64,000 bases of DNA. Source: Solibacillus sp. FSL K6-1523 (GTDB lineage Bacteria; Bacillota; Bacilli; Bacillales_A; Planococcaceae). The stretch spans positions 2,778,001-2,842,000 of the forward strand of contig NZ_JBBOSU010000001.1 in the NCBI RefSeq assembly GCF_038005225.1, in the 5' to 3' direction. Shown piece by piece: positions 26,602-34,788 of the stretch (the first letter of the stretch is position 1; each line of letters starts with the position of its first letter). The notes under the pieces were generated by a model. The model was not told where the DNA came from, did not search any database, and saw nothing but the letters and a program-made list of their open reading frames with translations. The position numbers and the translations under genes are program-made.

Positions 26602-26787
26602 TTAATTTAGTGGAGTTTTACCCCCAGCTGAATCAAGTTAATGCCCAGGCGGATGTCACAGATTTTTTAGAGGAGTTTTAAAAAGGAAGTCAGCCTAAAG
26701 ACGTCACATCGTGTGACAACGGCTGACTGACCCACGTCCTGTGGGCCCTCGAAAAAAATCTGGATTTAATTTAGCCGAGGCGTAATT
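26602..26787 (-). repeat. Intergenic repeat family, copy C (with central module)
   Basis: Distal hairpin, ATCTGTGACATC and proximal AATTACGCCTC arms are present on the minus strand. The middle holds the three-stem module on the plus strand (26685-26749): GTCAGCC/GGCTGAC enclosing GTCACA/TGTGAC, then CCCAC/GTGGG. The proximal palindrome is degraded (TAATTTAGCC in place of TAATTACGCC). Confidence 0.85.
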
Positions 26788-26887
26788 GATATACTGCATT
26801 TCTACCAATATATTAAATGCACGTGAAAAATATAACGCTTCCCTAAATGTTCTTGATGAAGTGAATTCAATCCATTTGCAATCAAAA

Positions 26888-26926
26888 TCCCCCTAACCAT
26901 TCCGATATGGAATAGCTAGAGGGTTT
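26888..26926. terminator. Inverted repeat, possible cotD terminator
   Basis: CCCTCTAGCTATTCC pairs with GGAATGGTTAGGGGG with several G.U pairs. The minus strand continues GATTTTGATT, only weakly U-rich. Confidence 0.45.
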
Positions 26927-26991
26927 GTTTGCTTTATTTATCTCGCATCAACAGACAAGAAATGCCCATTGATGAATGCTTTATTTGATTA

Positions 26992-27456
26992 TTAGCAACC
27001 TCTTGATTTTCCGCATTTGCAATTACATGTATGCATTTGCATTTGCGGTCTAAATGGTGTCCCGCACATTGTATGCGTTTCACAGCATTCATTCACGCAA
27101 GATTCAGTATGTGGGAAATGATATTGATGATTGATCATATGTCTGTTAATAGTAGTCAAATGTGATGGTAAAACATGCGGAACTACCTCAGTTGTCATAT
27201 TAATTTGTTCATATTGTTGAGTTGGTGCTATGCGCGGATCCGCGAACTGAGTAGGACCCGATTGTGTTGGAAGCATCATTGGTTGTTGTGATGGCATTGG
27301 CATCTGCATTCCCATTTCCATTGGCATCCCCATTTGCATCGGCATCGGCATTCCCATTTGCATCGGCATCCCCATCTGCATTTGTTGTTGCGGGAAATTT
27401 TGAGAGAATTGTTCATTCATCATATCAAATTGATTGAACCAATTACCATTATTCAT
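26992..27456 (-). CDS. cotD: CotD-like spore coat protein with Met-rich N-terminal repeats
   Basis: A 154-residue protein. The second half has the CotD pattern EVVPHVLPSHLTTINRH then YHFPHTESCVNEC, and the end is Cys-rich (CNCKCGKSRGC). The first half is unusual, with QMGMPM-type repeats at residues about 26-55 that are roughly half methionine. CotD proteins sit in the inner spore coat and are disulphide-linked, so cross-linking via the C-terminal Cys is likely. AAGGAGGGCG precedes the ATG. Spore-specific promoter not identified. Confidence 0.8.
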   Translation of the reverse strand: MNNGNWFNQFDMMNEQFSQNFPQQQMQMGMPMQMGMPMPMQMGMPMEMGMQMPMPSQQPMMLPTQSGPTQFADPRIAPTQQYEQINMTTEVVPHVLPSHLTTINRHMINHQYHFPHTESCVNECCETHTMCGTPFRPQMQMHTCNCKCGKSRGC

Positions 27457-27585
27457 TTAACGCCCTCCTTCTTCATGAGTTTTGTTACATTATTAATATA
27501 TGAAATTGAAAACAAGTGAACTATTTGTATGCCTATACGTTTGATGGTACGATTTGTTGAAGGATGAATTTTTGAGAAGAATAGG

Positions 27586-28305
27586 ATGTGGCAACAGATG
27601 AATTTACAAACAGTTATGCAAGAATTAGAGGCTTTAGGTAAGGAGCGCTCGAAAAAAATGTACCAATCGAACGGCGCATCTGAACCACTTTTTGGCGTTG
27701 CGACGGGTGCGATGAAACCGCTCGCTAAACCGCTCAAAAAAAATCAAGCCCTAGCGGAAGAACTTTATGCTACGGGCAATTATGATGCGATGTACTTTGC
27801 AGGAGTTATTGCGGACGCCAAAGCTATGACAAAGGATGATTTTGAGCGTTGGATTAACGGTGCCTATTTTTATATGCTATCGGATTATGTCGTTGCTGTA
27901 ACATTAGCTGAATCAGATCTTGCACAAGAAATCGCGGATGAATGGATTGCAAGCGGTGATGAATTAAAAATGTCTGCTGGTTGGAGTTGCTACTGCTGGC
28001 TGTTAGGGAACCGCAAAGACCATGAATTTTCAGAGCAAAAACTGTTAGGTATGCTTGAAACCGTTCAAAATTCGATTCATAATGCGCCAGAGCGTACGAA
28101 ATCTGCGATGAATAATTTCCTCTATACAACAAGTGTTTCGTTCTTACCTCTTCATGAAAAGGCAATGGAAATCGCACAGGCTGTTGGTCCCGTTGAAATT
28201 AAAAAGGACAATAAAAAAAGTAATTTTGTACATGCCTATGAAAATATTCAGAAAGAGATAGATAGAGGGCGGATTGGTTTTAAGCGGAAATATGTAAGAT
28301 GTTAA
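27586..28305 (+). CDS. DNA alkylation repair (AlkD-like HEAT-repeat) protein
   Basis: A 239-residue all-helical protein of the AlkC/AlkD-type alkylation-repair family. It begins VMQELEALGKERSKKMYQSNG then PLFGVATGAMKPLAKPLKK, which is the family's first HEAT repeat. Enzymes of this group remove 3- or 7-alkyl purines, though some relatives lack the catalytic residues, and I cannot verify the active-site Asp/Trp pair. The start may be ATG 27586 or 27598; neither has a strong ribosome binding site. Confidence 0.78.
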   Translation: MWQQMNLQTVMQELEALGKERSKKMYQSNGASEPLFGVATGAMKPLAKPLKKNQALAEELYATGNYDAMYFAGVIADAKAMTKDDFERWINGAYFYMLSDYVVAVTLAESDLAQEIADEWIASGDELKMSAGWSCYCWLLGNRKDHEFSEQKLLGMLETVQNSIHNAPERTKSAMNNFLYTTSVSFLPLHEKAMEIAQAVGPVEIKKDNKKSNFVHAYENIQKEIDRGRIGFKRKYVRC

Positions 28306-28313
28306 CGTCAAAG

Positions 28314-28348
28314 AGCATGTTGAATAGGTGAAATTCAACATGCTTTTT
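28314..28348 (+). terminator. Terminator after AlkD-like gene
   Basis: AGCATGTTGAAT pairs with ATTCAACATGCT, followed by TTTTT. Confidence 0.85.
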
Positions 28349-28413
28349 ACTGGAGTTTTTTAGGGATAGTTGGAGAATAAATTATGATAGAATAAAAATA
28401 AGGGAGGGATTAA

Positions 28414-28731
28414 ATGGATATCATCCAATTGACCATTATGCCAATTGTCGTTGCGCTCATCGTAACATTTATTTTTACGAACATTTATAAAAATAAGGAA
28501 AAGGTTGATCGTGGTTTTACTTTTAATTATTTCGGACTCTCCTATCGTAGGAAAATGATTCGAACGCTTTACACTTTCCCCATTTTAATCGTGGCATTCG
28601 TCAGTTTATATGCCGCTTCACTTTTAAGTTTTCGTTATTTGCTATTCTTACTGCTCATGACGGTTATCGGATTTAGCATTCAATTTTTCTATAATTATAA
28701 AAGGTGGAGGCAACATGAATCCTCAGTTTAA
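28414..28731 (+). CDS. Small membrane protein, unknown
   Basis: A 105-residue protein with an N-terminal transmembrane helix, a basic cytoplasmic loop and two further helices (TLYTFPILIVAFVSLYAA and YLLFLLLMTVIGFSIQFF). GGGAGGG precedes the ATG by six bases. I do not recognise the family. It is monocistronic and convergent with the sigma/anti-sigma operon. Confidence 0.6.
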   Translation: MDIIQLTIMPIVVALIVTFIFTNIYKNKEKVDRGFTFNYFGLSYRRKMIRTLYTFPILIVAFVSLYAASLLSFRYLLFLLLMTVIGFSIQFFYNYKRWRQHESSV

Positions 28732-28742
28732 ATAACTGGTGC

Positions 28743-28778
28743 AAAAAAACTCTCACCTTGTGAACATTGCGGTGAGAG
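28743..28778 (-). terminator. Terminator of the ECF sigma/ZAS anti-sigma operon
   Basis: CTCTCACC pairs with GGTGAGAG, followed on the minus strand by seven T. Confidence 0.85.
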
Positions 28779-28786
28779 TCGTCTAA

Positions 28787-29953
28787 TCAATCTAACTTCA
28801 ATACAATTGGATTAACTCGATTTTTTACCTTTATAGTTGTTGGAATTAATTTAAAACTATCTGGAACTTCTGTGAAATTTTCAAATTCCAATTTATAAAC
28901 TGTGCGATTATTAATATAATTTTTCGTCGCATTATTAAAACCAATCAAACGATTATCCCACTCCATATTCCAATTAGAAACCAGTACTTCTGGCTTACCC
29001 TCTGTAGAAATTGTTATATGGAATATATCTTGTTTGATTTCTAATGAATCAATTGTATAAGTTACGTTATGAAATTGAAATGGCTGTAACTGTGTTGGAT
29101 TGACTTCCACCTCAAATAAATCGAATATAGAAGCTTCCATTTGAAGTACTTCAAACGTTGCAGGTTTCGTATACTTTGGGACGGATGTCGTGTAAATCAT
29201 TTCGCCCAATATATCTGTACCCCCACCACTAGAGGAGTACTCTGGAATCATTGGTTGTTCACCTTCTTTAGTTTTGAAAGTAGCTAAAATTAGATTTCCT
29301 GTTTCATCTCGAATTGCAAATTGAACTTTTGACCTTACTTTACCGAAAAAATCATCTTGCGCTTCAACAACTCTAGGTATATTCGCCACTTCTATATATT
29401 GGTATTTATTTAAAAGATGCTTATATAAGTTATCTTGATCTTGCTGGTATGGTTCTTTAAATTTAACTCGATAATGAATATCGATATTTTCCCCATTTTC
29501 GACAACCTCATCAATAGCAACATCTAAGAATGGTTCGCTATAATTTAAAATTGGTTCTTCTACTGCTTGCTTTACTTGTGTACTACTATTCGTTTCTCCT
29601 AATGCTATTGGTTCCTCAATCGGCTGTGTCATTTCATTCGGTGTTTGATTCCAATAATAAAGAGTGAAACTTAACATAATAACAGCTGCACTAATTACAG
29701 AAATTTTTAAAGTATGCCAAGTCTTTTTACGCTTTGTATCCATTTGAATACGTTGCATAATAGCATCCGATTGACTATGTGTCAGCATTGGTGTATTGAG
29801 CTGCGCAAATAAATTCTTTTGTTCATTTACTAGTTGCTTATATTCATTTTGACAATTTTTACAGTAACGTAAATGATTCTCTATTTTTTGTTGCTCCTTT
29901 GCTTCTAAAAAACCTTCTACATAATCTTCCAACACGTTCAAATCACATTTCAT
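28787..29953 (-). CDS. Zinc-finger (ZAS) transmembrane anti-sigma factor
   Basis: A 388-residue protein. The N-terminus carries a complete ZAS/zf-HC2 motif (Cys3, His27, Cys31, Cys34), then a transmembrane helix (ISVISAAVIMLSFTLYYW at about 83-101) and a 280-residue extracytoplasmic domain containing a DUF4179-like strand-rich region. It overlaps the sigma gene by eleven bases (ATGAAATGTGA). It would sequester the sigma factor until an envelope signal is sensed. The signal is unknown. Confidence 0.88.
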   Translation of the reverse strand: MKCDLNVLEDYVEGFLEAKEQQKIENHLRYCKNCQNEYKQLVNEQKNLFAQLNTPMLTHSQSDAIMQRIQMDTKRKKTWHTLKISVISAAVIMLSFTLYYWNQTPNEMTQPIEEPIALGETNSSTQVKQAVEEPILNYSEPFLDVAIDEVVENGENIDIHYRVKFKEPYQQDQDNLYKHLLNKYQYIEVANIPRVVEAQDDFFGKVRSKVQFAIRDETGNLILATFKTKEGEQPMIPEYSSSGGGTDILGEMIYTTSVPKYTKPATFEVLQMEASIFDLFEVEVNPTQLQPFQFHNVTYTIDSLEIKQDIFHITISTEGKPEVLVSNWNMEWDNRLIGFNNATKNYINNRTVYKLEFENFTEVPDSFKLIPTTIKVKNRVNPIVLKLD

Positions 29954-30485
29954 TAAAGTAACCCCCTTTTGTCATTGCGATTGACCTTAATTTTCTTTTA
30001 CTACGATGTAACTTGTTACGAACATCATTTAAAGTAATTTGAAGTACCTCACTTATCTCATCGTAACTTAGTCCATTAACATATTTCAGTAGCAATACCA
30101 TGTAATCCGCTTTATCTAGCTGTTGAAGAAGTTGTTCTAGTTCCTCATTTCTTTCACGTAACAACAATATTTTTTCAGGATAACGACTATCTGTTATCTC
30201 ACTCTCAATCTCTATCGTTTGATGCTTATGTTTTCGTAAATAATCGAAACAATAATTGACCACAATTCGATAAAGCCAAGCATTAAATGAACCTGTTTTT
30301 TCATATTTATGTAGGCTATAAAATACTTTTATAAAAATATCTTGTACAATATCTTCTGCAGCAGCATGATTACGTATAATTCTGATAACAGTTGTAAAAA
30401 CCTTCTGCTCATAATAATTAATAATATGAGCAAAGTAATGATTTTCACCGTTCTTTACTCGTGTAATCACTTCATCCATCTCCAT
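29943..30485 (-). CDS. ECF-type RNA polymerase sigma factor
   Basis: A 180-residue sigma factor starting MEMDEVITRVKNGEN. GGGAGGTG lies six bases upstream of ATG 30485, and the longer frame would swallow it. Region 2 is AAAEDIVQDIFIKVFYSL with the -10 helix SFNAWLYRIVVNYCFDYLR. Region 4 is LLLKYVNGLSYDEISEVLQI with LNDVRNKLHRSKRKLR. It resembles SigW-type factors and is paired with the overlapping ZAS anti-sigma. Confidence 0.92.
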   Translation of the reverse strand: MEMDEVITRVKNGENHYFAHIINYYEQKVFTTVIRIIRNHAAAEDIVQDIFIKVFYSLHKYEKTGSFNAWLYRIVVNYCFDYLRKHKHQTIEIESEITDSRYPEKILLLRERNEELEQLLQQLDKADYMVLLLKYVNGLSYDEISEVLQITLNDVRNKLHRSKRKLRSIAMTKGGYFNEM

Positions 30486-30889
30486 CGGATTCACCTCCCT
30501 ACTACTATAACGAATAAAATTTAATTTCCTCTCAAACATTATTAAATTTATTTTAAATCTTCCGTTTTAATAGCCCATTTCCCTCAATTAATAGCTAAAC
30601 TGCCAACATCCTATAACACGTAGACGATCTAACTTAATTCAGCAGATGTTGAAATTCTCCAGCAATCCTCCTTTTCAATATAAAAACAAACCTCGTATTA
30701 TTATGAACAATGGCTGTTCAAAATACGAGGTTTTACATGTCTATCGTTATTTACCTATAAAGTAAAATTTGATTATTCTTGAATACAACTATTCTATTCA
30801 AGCTCTGGTTAGTTAAAGGTGATATTTTATGAAGGGGCTGCCACCAAGAATTATTGAAATGACTTTTGGTGGCAGCCCCTATTTTTTAT
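30486..30889. other. Intergenic region with two inverted repeats
   Basis: It holds an 11-bp inverted repeat, AACCTCGTATT/AATACGAGGTT (about 30688-30733), the large hairpin at 30834-30879, and the sigma promoter region. TGAGAG-N16-CGTTAT upstream of the sigma start may be an ECF-type promoter but is weak. Confidence 0.5.
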
Positions 30890-30890
30890 T
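30834..30890 (+). terminator. Strong hairpin with plus-strand U tract
   Basis: GGGGCTGCCACCAA pairs with TGGTGGCAGCCCC, followed by TATTTTTTATTT on the plus strand. No plus-strand gene precedes it, and it sits just past the stop of the minus-strand GNAT gene. Confidence 0.7.
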
Positions 30891-31411
30891 TATTCACGGA
30901 GTTCATTTCTGACAAATTTCCAAAAGTATAATTCATTTGTTTTTTTATACATCTCCGCACCTGTTTTTTCTAAAACCCTGTGCGATGGAATATTATCTTT
31001 ATCCGTATCAGCAATAACATACATAACACCGGGCTGATTTAACAACCAGTTTTTCATACTATTAATAGTTTCCGTCATGTAGCCGTTTCCTTGATATTCA
31101 GGGTGAGTATAGTAACCTATTACTACTTCTCCATTTTCATTTGGAAGACCTTTTAACATTATTCCCCCAACACTACAGTTTTTATCTTTTGAGACGATTA
31201 ACCAATTGGTATACCATATATAATTTCCTTCATCATCTAACAACTTTGAAAGTCTTACTTCCATAGCTTGTTTAAGTTCGGTACTAAGAAATCTACCTGA
31301 TTCAAGTATAGATAACCTTAGTTCCATTTGCTTTGGATTATCAATTAATAATCTTAGATTTTCTGCACTCAGTGGAATTAATCTAAGTCTTTCTGTGTTT
31401 AATTCGATCAT
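30890..31411 (-). CDS. GNAT acetyltransferase, RimJ/RimL type
   Basis: A 173-residue protein starting MIELNTERLRLIPLSAENL, typical of RimJ/RimL/PaiA-like acetyltransferases. The acetyl-CoA loop is YYTHPEYQGNGYMTETI, and SHRVLEKTGAEMYKK is the usual motif B. It may acetylate a protein N-terminus or small molecule. It is a single gene, with a cassette-palindrome-like sequence about 220 bases upstream (31624-31644). Confidence 0.88.
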   Translation of the reverse strand: MIELNTERLRLIPLSAENLRLLIDNPKQMELRLSILESGRFLSTELKQAMEVRLSKLLDDEGNYIWYTNWLIVSKDKNCSVGGIMLKGLPNENGEVVIGYYTHPEYQGNGYMTETINSMKNWLLNQPGVMYVIADTDKDNIPSHRVLEKTGAEMYKKTNELYFWKFVRNELRE

Positions 31412-31737
31412 TCGTACACTCCTATCATAATTTTGTACGTCATTTTATAGACAAAAACAAATTTAAAAATAGGTATATGTTATTGGCAGCTACTCCTATT
31501 ACATTTAATCCAAAATAAAGGAAGCATCATAATTTGCAATCCAATATTAAATGGTTACTAAAGTTTATCATCCCATTAACATAATGTAAATTATCCCAAT
31601 ATTAGAACGATAATTTTCTGCTAACCTGTTACGTTAGTTTAATTAGAAAAAGGCATTACAACACGAACGTGTAATACCTATTATTAGCGTTTTTAAATAT
31701 TAAATTCATTTGAAAGAATCTCCCCTACATTACTCAG
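31412..31737. other. Intergenic region with terminator and palindrome variant
   Basis: It contains the terminator of the sigma/SpoIIP operon (31646-31679) and a variant of the cassette palindrome (CCTGTTACGTTAGTTTAA at 31625-31642). Otherwise nothing recognised. Confidence 0.5.
31646..31679 (-). terminator. Terminator of the ECF/SpoIIP operon
   Basis: AGGTATTACACG and TGTTGTAATGCCT form a stem closed by TTCG, followed on the minus strand by TTTTTC. Confidence 0.8.
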
Positions 31738-32643
31738 TTAATTTTCCATTTCAATGATCTCTTGAATTACTTCAGCAAGCGCTTCTACTGACTTATATGC
31801 TTCTTCCCACTTATTATCAACTCCACCAATATTCAATAATACGGACTCTTCTAGAATATCTTGATTGTAGGAATTACCCGTCGTTTTAACTACTACTCCT
31901 CTTGATAAACCTGGATATTTCTCTTCCATTTTTTTGTGAAGAAGTTGTGCAAATTTCTGATTTTCTATAAAGTTAGAACTTGAATCTGATACGATAAATG
32001 CAACCTTCGCATAATTTTCCCCTTTTAGATTCAAGGTTGTAACATCTTTTTTAGCTGAATCTCTGTGTATATCCAATGCCATTTTAATGTTTGGTTTTTT
32101 TTCCAAAGCATCATTTAGAAATTCTCTTGAGACCGTATATGATTGATTAAAAGAAAGACCACGTTTCCTCACTATTCCACTAATATCGCTTTTATCATGA
32201 ATCGTGTTAATATTTCTATCCATTAATTCTTGAGCCAGCCTCTCACCTATAAGACTAATGTTTTCAGTATTGTGAAATGCTTCAAAAGGTTCATTTAGAT
32301 TATTGTTTGGAACGAATGTTTCCTCATTATGTGTATGGTATATATAAACCAAGGTTGCTTCTTCATTAATTAAAGCGGGTTTATTTCCTTCTCCAAAAGA
32401 AGTAACATTCATAACGTCTACCTCTTTACTGCTTATAAAGAAAATCGATGATATAGCAAAAGCGCATAATAGCAATCCGATGAAAGCAAATGATGATTGT
32501 TTAACCTTCATTCTTCTATTTTTCCCCCTTGCTTTCTGCTTTAATTTTTCTTCTGCACGAATAACAAATTCTTCACGAGGTTTTAAAGGATAGTTTTCTT
32601 TAATAAGTTCAATAATTTCCTCATCAGAATGCACTTCTTTCAA
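31738..32643 (-). CDS. Membrane anti-sigma-like protein fused to SpoIIP amidase domain
   Basis: A 301-residue protein. Residues 1-50 are cytoplasmic and highly charged (KEVHSDEEIIELIKENYPLK), a transmembrane helix spans about 51-71, and residues 95-300 form a SpoIIP-type N-acetylmuramoyl-L-alanine amidase domain. Zinc and catalytic motifs are present: YHTHNEETF (103-108), DIHRDS (His193) and LEESVLLNIGG. Normal SpoIIP works in forespore engulfment. Here the gene overlaps an ECF sigma gene by 20 bases, so it is probably its membrane partner, sensing or cutting peptidoglycan. That role is inference. Confidence 0.82.
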   Translation of the reverse strand: MKEVHSDEEIIELIKENYPLKPREEFVIRAEEKLKQKARGKNRRMKVKQSSFAFIGLLLCAFAISSIFFISSKEVDVMNVTSFGEGNKPALINEEATLVYIYHTHNEETFVPNNNLNEPFEAFHNTENISLIGERLAQELMDRNINTIHDKSDISGIVRKRGLSFNQSYTVSREFLNDALEKKPNIKMALDIHRDSAKKDVTTLNLKGENYAKVAFIVSDSSSNFIENQKFAQLLHKKMEEKYPGLSRGVVVKTTGNSYNQDILEESVLLNIGGVDNKWEEAYKSVEALAEVIQEIIEMEN

Positions 32644-33163
32644 CCTCCCCTAAGTCTCTATTTAATCTTTTTCTAAGTTCTTTTAAAGCGCGATGATAAT
32701 CTACTTTAACTTTTGATTCACTACATTGAAGCACTTCGGACGTTTCTTTTATTGAAAACTCATTGATCCCTCTTAATATTACAACGGCTCTATAATGTGG
32801 CTTCAATTTTGAAATTGCCTCATGAATATCTCTTTTCATCTCAATATGTTCGATTAGTTCATGTGGCTCTTGATCAATTGATGCCATTTGTTGAAAAAAG
32901 CTATCTTTAAAAAAGGTTATAAATTTCTTTTTTCGATAATGGTCAACAGCAACGTGTTTTGCGATGGAAAAAATCCAAGTTTTCAAATTCTTACTTCCAT
33001 TAAATTTAGATAAATTATTCAGAACACGAATAAACACTTCTTGCGTATAATCCTCAGCATCATTTGGATTTCCCGAAAAACAAATAAGAAACCTATACAC
33101 ATCCAAATAGTATCGATTGTAAATTTGACTGATACTGTCTTCTAAGTTATCTAAATCAACCAT
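32624..33163 (-). CDS. ECF-type RNA polymerase sigma factor
   Basis: A 179-residue sigma factor beginning MVDLDNLEDSISQIYNRYY. The ATG at 33163 follows GGAGAG, while the longer start lies before AAAGGAGAGG. Region 2 is DAEDYTQEVFIRVLNNL with LKTWIFSIAKHVAVDHYRK. Region 4 is YRAVVILRGINEFSIKETSEVL with SESKVKVDYHRALKELRKRL. An ECF-type promoter lies about 35 bases upstream, consistent with autoregulation. Its partner is the overlapping SpoIIP-domain membrane protein. Confidence 0.92.
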   Translation of the reverse strand: MVDLDNLEDSISQIYNRYYLDVYRFLICFSGNPNDAEDYTQEVFIRVLNNLSKFNGSKNLKTWIFSIAKHVAVDHYRKKKFITFFKDSFFQQMASIDQEPHELIEHIEMKRDIHEAISKLKPHYRAVVILRGINEFSIKETSEVLQCSESKVKVDYHRALKELRKRLNRDLGEVERSAF

Positions 33164-33196
33164 ATTTCTCTCCTCTCCTTTTTGCATTCACTTATT

Positions 33197-33224
33197 ATTC
33201 GTTTGAAGCGCTTCAAAGGTTACA
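33197..33224 (-). promoter_or_regulatory. ECF-type autoregulatory promoter
   Basis: On the minus strand TGTAACC (33218-33224) is followed after 16 bases by CGAAT (33197-33201), matching the AAC-motif -35 and CG-type -10 of ECF promoters. The spacer contains the palindrome TTTGAAGCGCTTCAAA, which may be an additional operator. Confidence 0.7.
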
Positions 33225-33324
33225 AAACTTTACATTTAAAAAAGCAGAGTAACTATTACTCTACTTTTTAAGCGAATTCAAATATCCACACTAATATTTC
33301 TCGTTCCATCATAACTCCATAGGA

Positions 33325-33535
33325 TTAAGTATTACTTTCCCCTAAAGAAAACCCTTCAAATAGTCGTCCACCATATGGTTTCAGCACGCTTTCACACAGT
33401 TGAACAACTTTACTCTTCTCCTGTTTTATAAAAAACATCCGTAATAAAGTTCCTTTTTGTCGTAATTATTTGTTCAGTCCATTTTTCAGGTCCCCATAAT
33501 TTCTATAATCTTTTGCGACGGGATTTCCCTCTATA
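33325..33535 (-). pseudogene. Decayed gene fragment, family unknown
   Basis: Coding-like peptides alternate between frames. One reads KWTEQIITTKRNFITDVFYK then GEE and stop; another continues KVVQLCESVLKPYGGRLFEG then FSLGESNT and stop. Joining them needs one frameshift. I do not recognise the protein. It seems to be the tail of a lost gene. Confidence 0.35.
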
Positions 33536-33537
33536 CG

Positions 33538-33954
33538 TTAGTGCAATAACCGCATTCTTATAACATCTTGTTGATTTTTAAATTTTATCGTGATTTTATA
33601 TTCATCCTCTTTATATGTTTCAGTATTAACAGTACCAACTAAAAATGTGATAACATTCTCATTAATTTTTGTTATCATATCCCCAACATTCCCTGTTATT
33701 ACCCCGTCTCTACCTTCAAATTCAATGTCAATAGTAGACAGTTCATCTTGTGATAGTTCTAAATCTTTCAATTCCATTTCAACCCAATTTACTCTTTTAT
33801 CCTCATACAGTTCAGGATTGTATATATATTTGACATTCCAATATGTTCCCTCGCCGTAGAAGATCACCTCATCCGCAATATAGGTTTGTTTCATTGATGA
33901 ACAAGCTGTCAAAGTAAGTATAAGAAAAATATCAAATAACACTCTCAACTTCAT
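33538..33954 (-). CDS. Small lipoprotein, unknown
   Basis: A 138-residue exported protein. MKLRVLFDIFLILTLTACSS is a lipoprotein signal with lipobox LTAC. The mature part is a beta-strand-rich small domain (EGTYWNVKYIYNPELYED) that resembles nothing I can name. The ATG at 33954 lies eight bases after GAGGTG; the longer frame starts with TTG within the spacer. Monocistronic. Confidence 0.65.
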   Translation of the reverse strand: MKLRVLFDIFLILTLTACSSMKQTYIADEVIFYGEGTYWNVKYIYNPELYEDKRVNWVEMELKDLELSQDELSTIDIEFEGRDGVITGNVGDMITKINENVITFLVGTVNTETYKEDEYKITIKFKNQQDVIRMRLLH

Positions 33955-34095
33955 TTTCAAGTCACCTCTTTAGTAGTTAGTACCCTACATAAAACCATAT
34001 TGAATTTTTAATACTTTCATTATAACTGGACTTTGTTAAAATTGGTATGTAATGTAAAATCCAACAAGTCATCAGAAGGGAGAGGGGTACTATTC

Positions 34096-34299
34096 ATGGA
34101 TTCTGAACAAATAAGAAGTATGGCTGTAATTTTCATCATCCTATATTTCGTTATTTATTTCGCTGTTAAACACGCAATTGATAAATCAGTGATTGGACAA
34201 TCTTTAATAATGCGTGAGGAAACGCAAAAGGTAATCATTCCGGTAAGTGATGATGAAATTGAGAAAGAGTTAGAAAGTGATTTTCAATCGAAGGAGTAG
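34096..34299 (+). CDS. Small single-pass membrane protein, unknown
   Basis: A 67-residue protein starting MDSEQIRSMAVIFIILYFVI with one transmembrane helix and an acidic C-terminus. The ATG at 34096 is chosen because GGGAGAGGGG precedes it; the longer frame has no site. Function unknown. Confidence 0.6.
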   Translation: MDSEQIRSMAVIFIILYFVIYFAVKHAIDKSVIGQSLIMREETQKVIIPVSDDEIEKELESDFQSKE

Positions 34300-34427
34300 G
34301 TGAATACAAAAGCTAAGATTAAAAATTCCACATATAAACTTTTACTTTTATACTTGAACCTCCAGTCACGTCACCTTTTATAATGAATTTAGTTACCAAA
34401 TAATTTATTCAACTGGAGGGGAATTTT

Positions 34428-34760
34428 ATGAAAAAGGAAAGTTTATTAAACAGGGTATTAGCATGTTTAATGCATTTGTTTTCACTTTTATTAACTTTCA
34501 TTTTACCGATATTAGTATATTTCTTATCAAAGGGTAGAAATGATTATTTTACTAATCACGCAAAAGAAGGGATGAATCTTCATTTCACTTTCTTTCCGGT
34601 TTTCCTAATATTATCTTTTGTATCTAAAAAAATAAGTGTGGTTTCTGTTCTATCTTTTTCACTTATTATTTTGGAAACTATATTAATATTAGTTGCTACG
34701 ATTTATACATTAAAGGGGAAAAAGTTCTCTTACCCGGTGATTAAATATTTTAAAGTATAA
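34428..34760 (+). CDS. DUF4870-like membrane protein
   Basis: A 110-residue protein with three to four hydrophobic segments. The pattern LLNRVLACLMHLFSLLLTFI then LPILVYFL, plus NHAKEGMNLHFTF, matches the DUF4870/Tic20-like family of small membrane proteins. GGAGGGG precedes the ATG. It lies 28 bases upstream of a MerR regulator and may be co-transcribed with it. Confidence 0.75.
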   Translation: MKKESLLNRVLACLMHLFSLLLTFILPILVYFLSKGRNDYFTNHAKEGMNLHFTFFPVFLILSFVSKKISVVSVLSFSLIILETILILVATIYTLKGKKFSYPVIKYFKV

Positions 34761-34788
34761 AATGAAGATGTTCTACGAGGTGATAATA

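Larger units (their letters stand above)
26531..26991. other. Intergenic region with repeat copy C
   Basis: It contains repeat copy C (26602-26787) and an inverted repeat at 26888-26926 between the bpsA promoter side and the cotD end. Nothing else recognised. Confidence 0.6.
33164..33537. other. Intergenic region with ECF promoter and gene relic
   Basis: It holds the ECF promoter (33197-33224), a small hairpin AGAGTAA/TTACTCT with ACTTTTT (about 33246-33270), and a decayed frame (33325-33535). Confidence 0.5.

Noticed and set aside
30829-30912. Small plus-strand frame starting MKGLPPRIIEM after AAAGGTG
   Set aside because: It lies entirely over a strong terminator hairpin and its U tract, so codons are a by-product of the stem.
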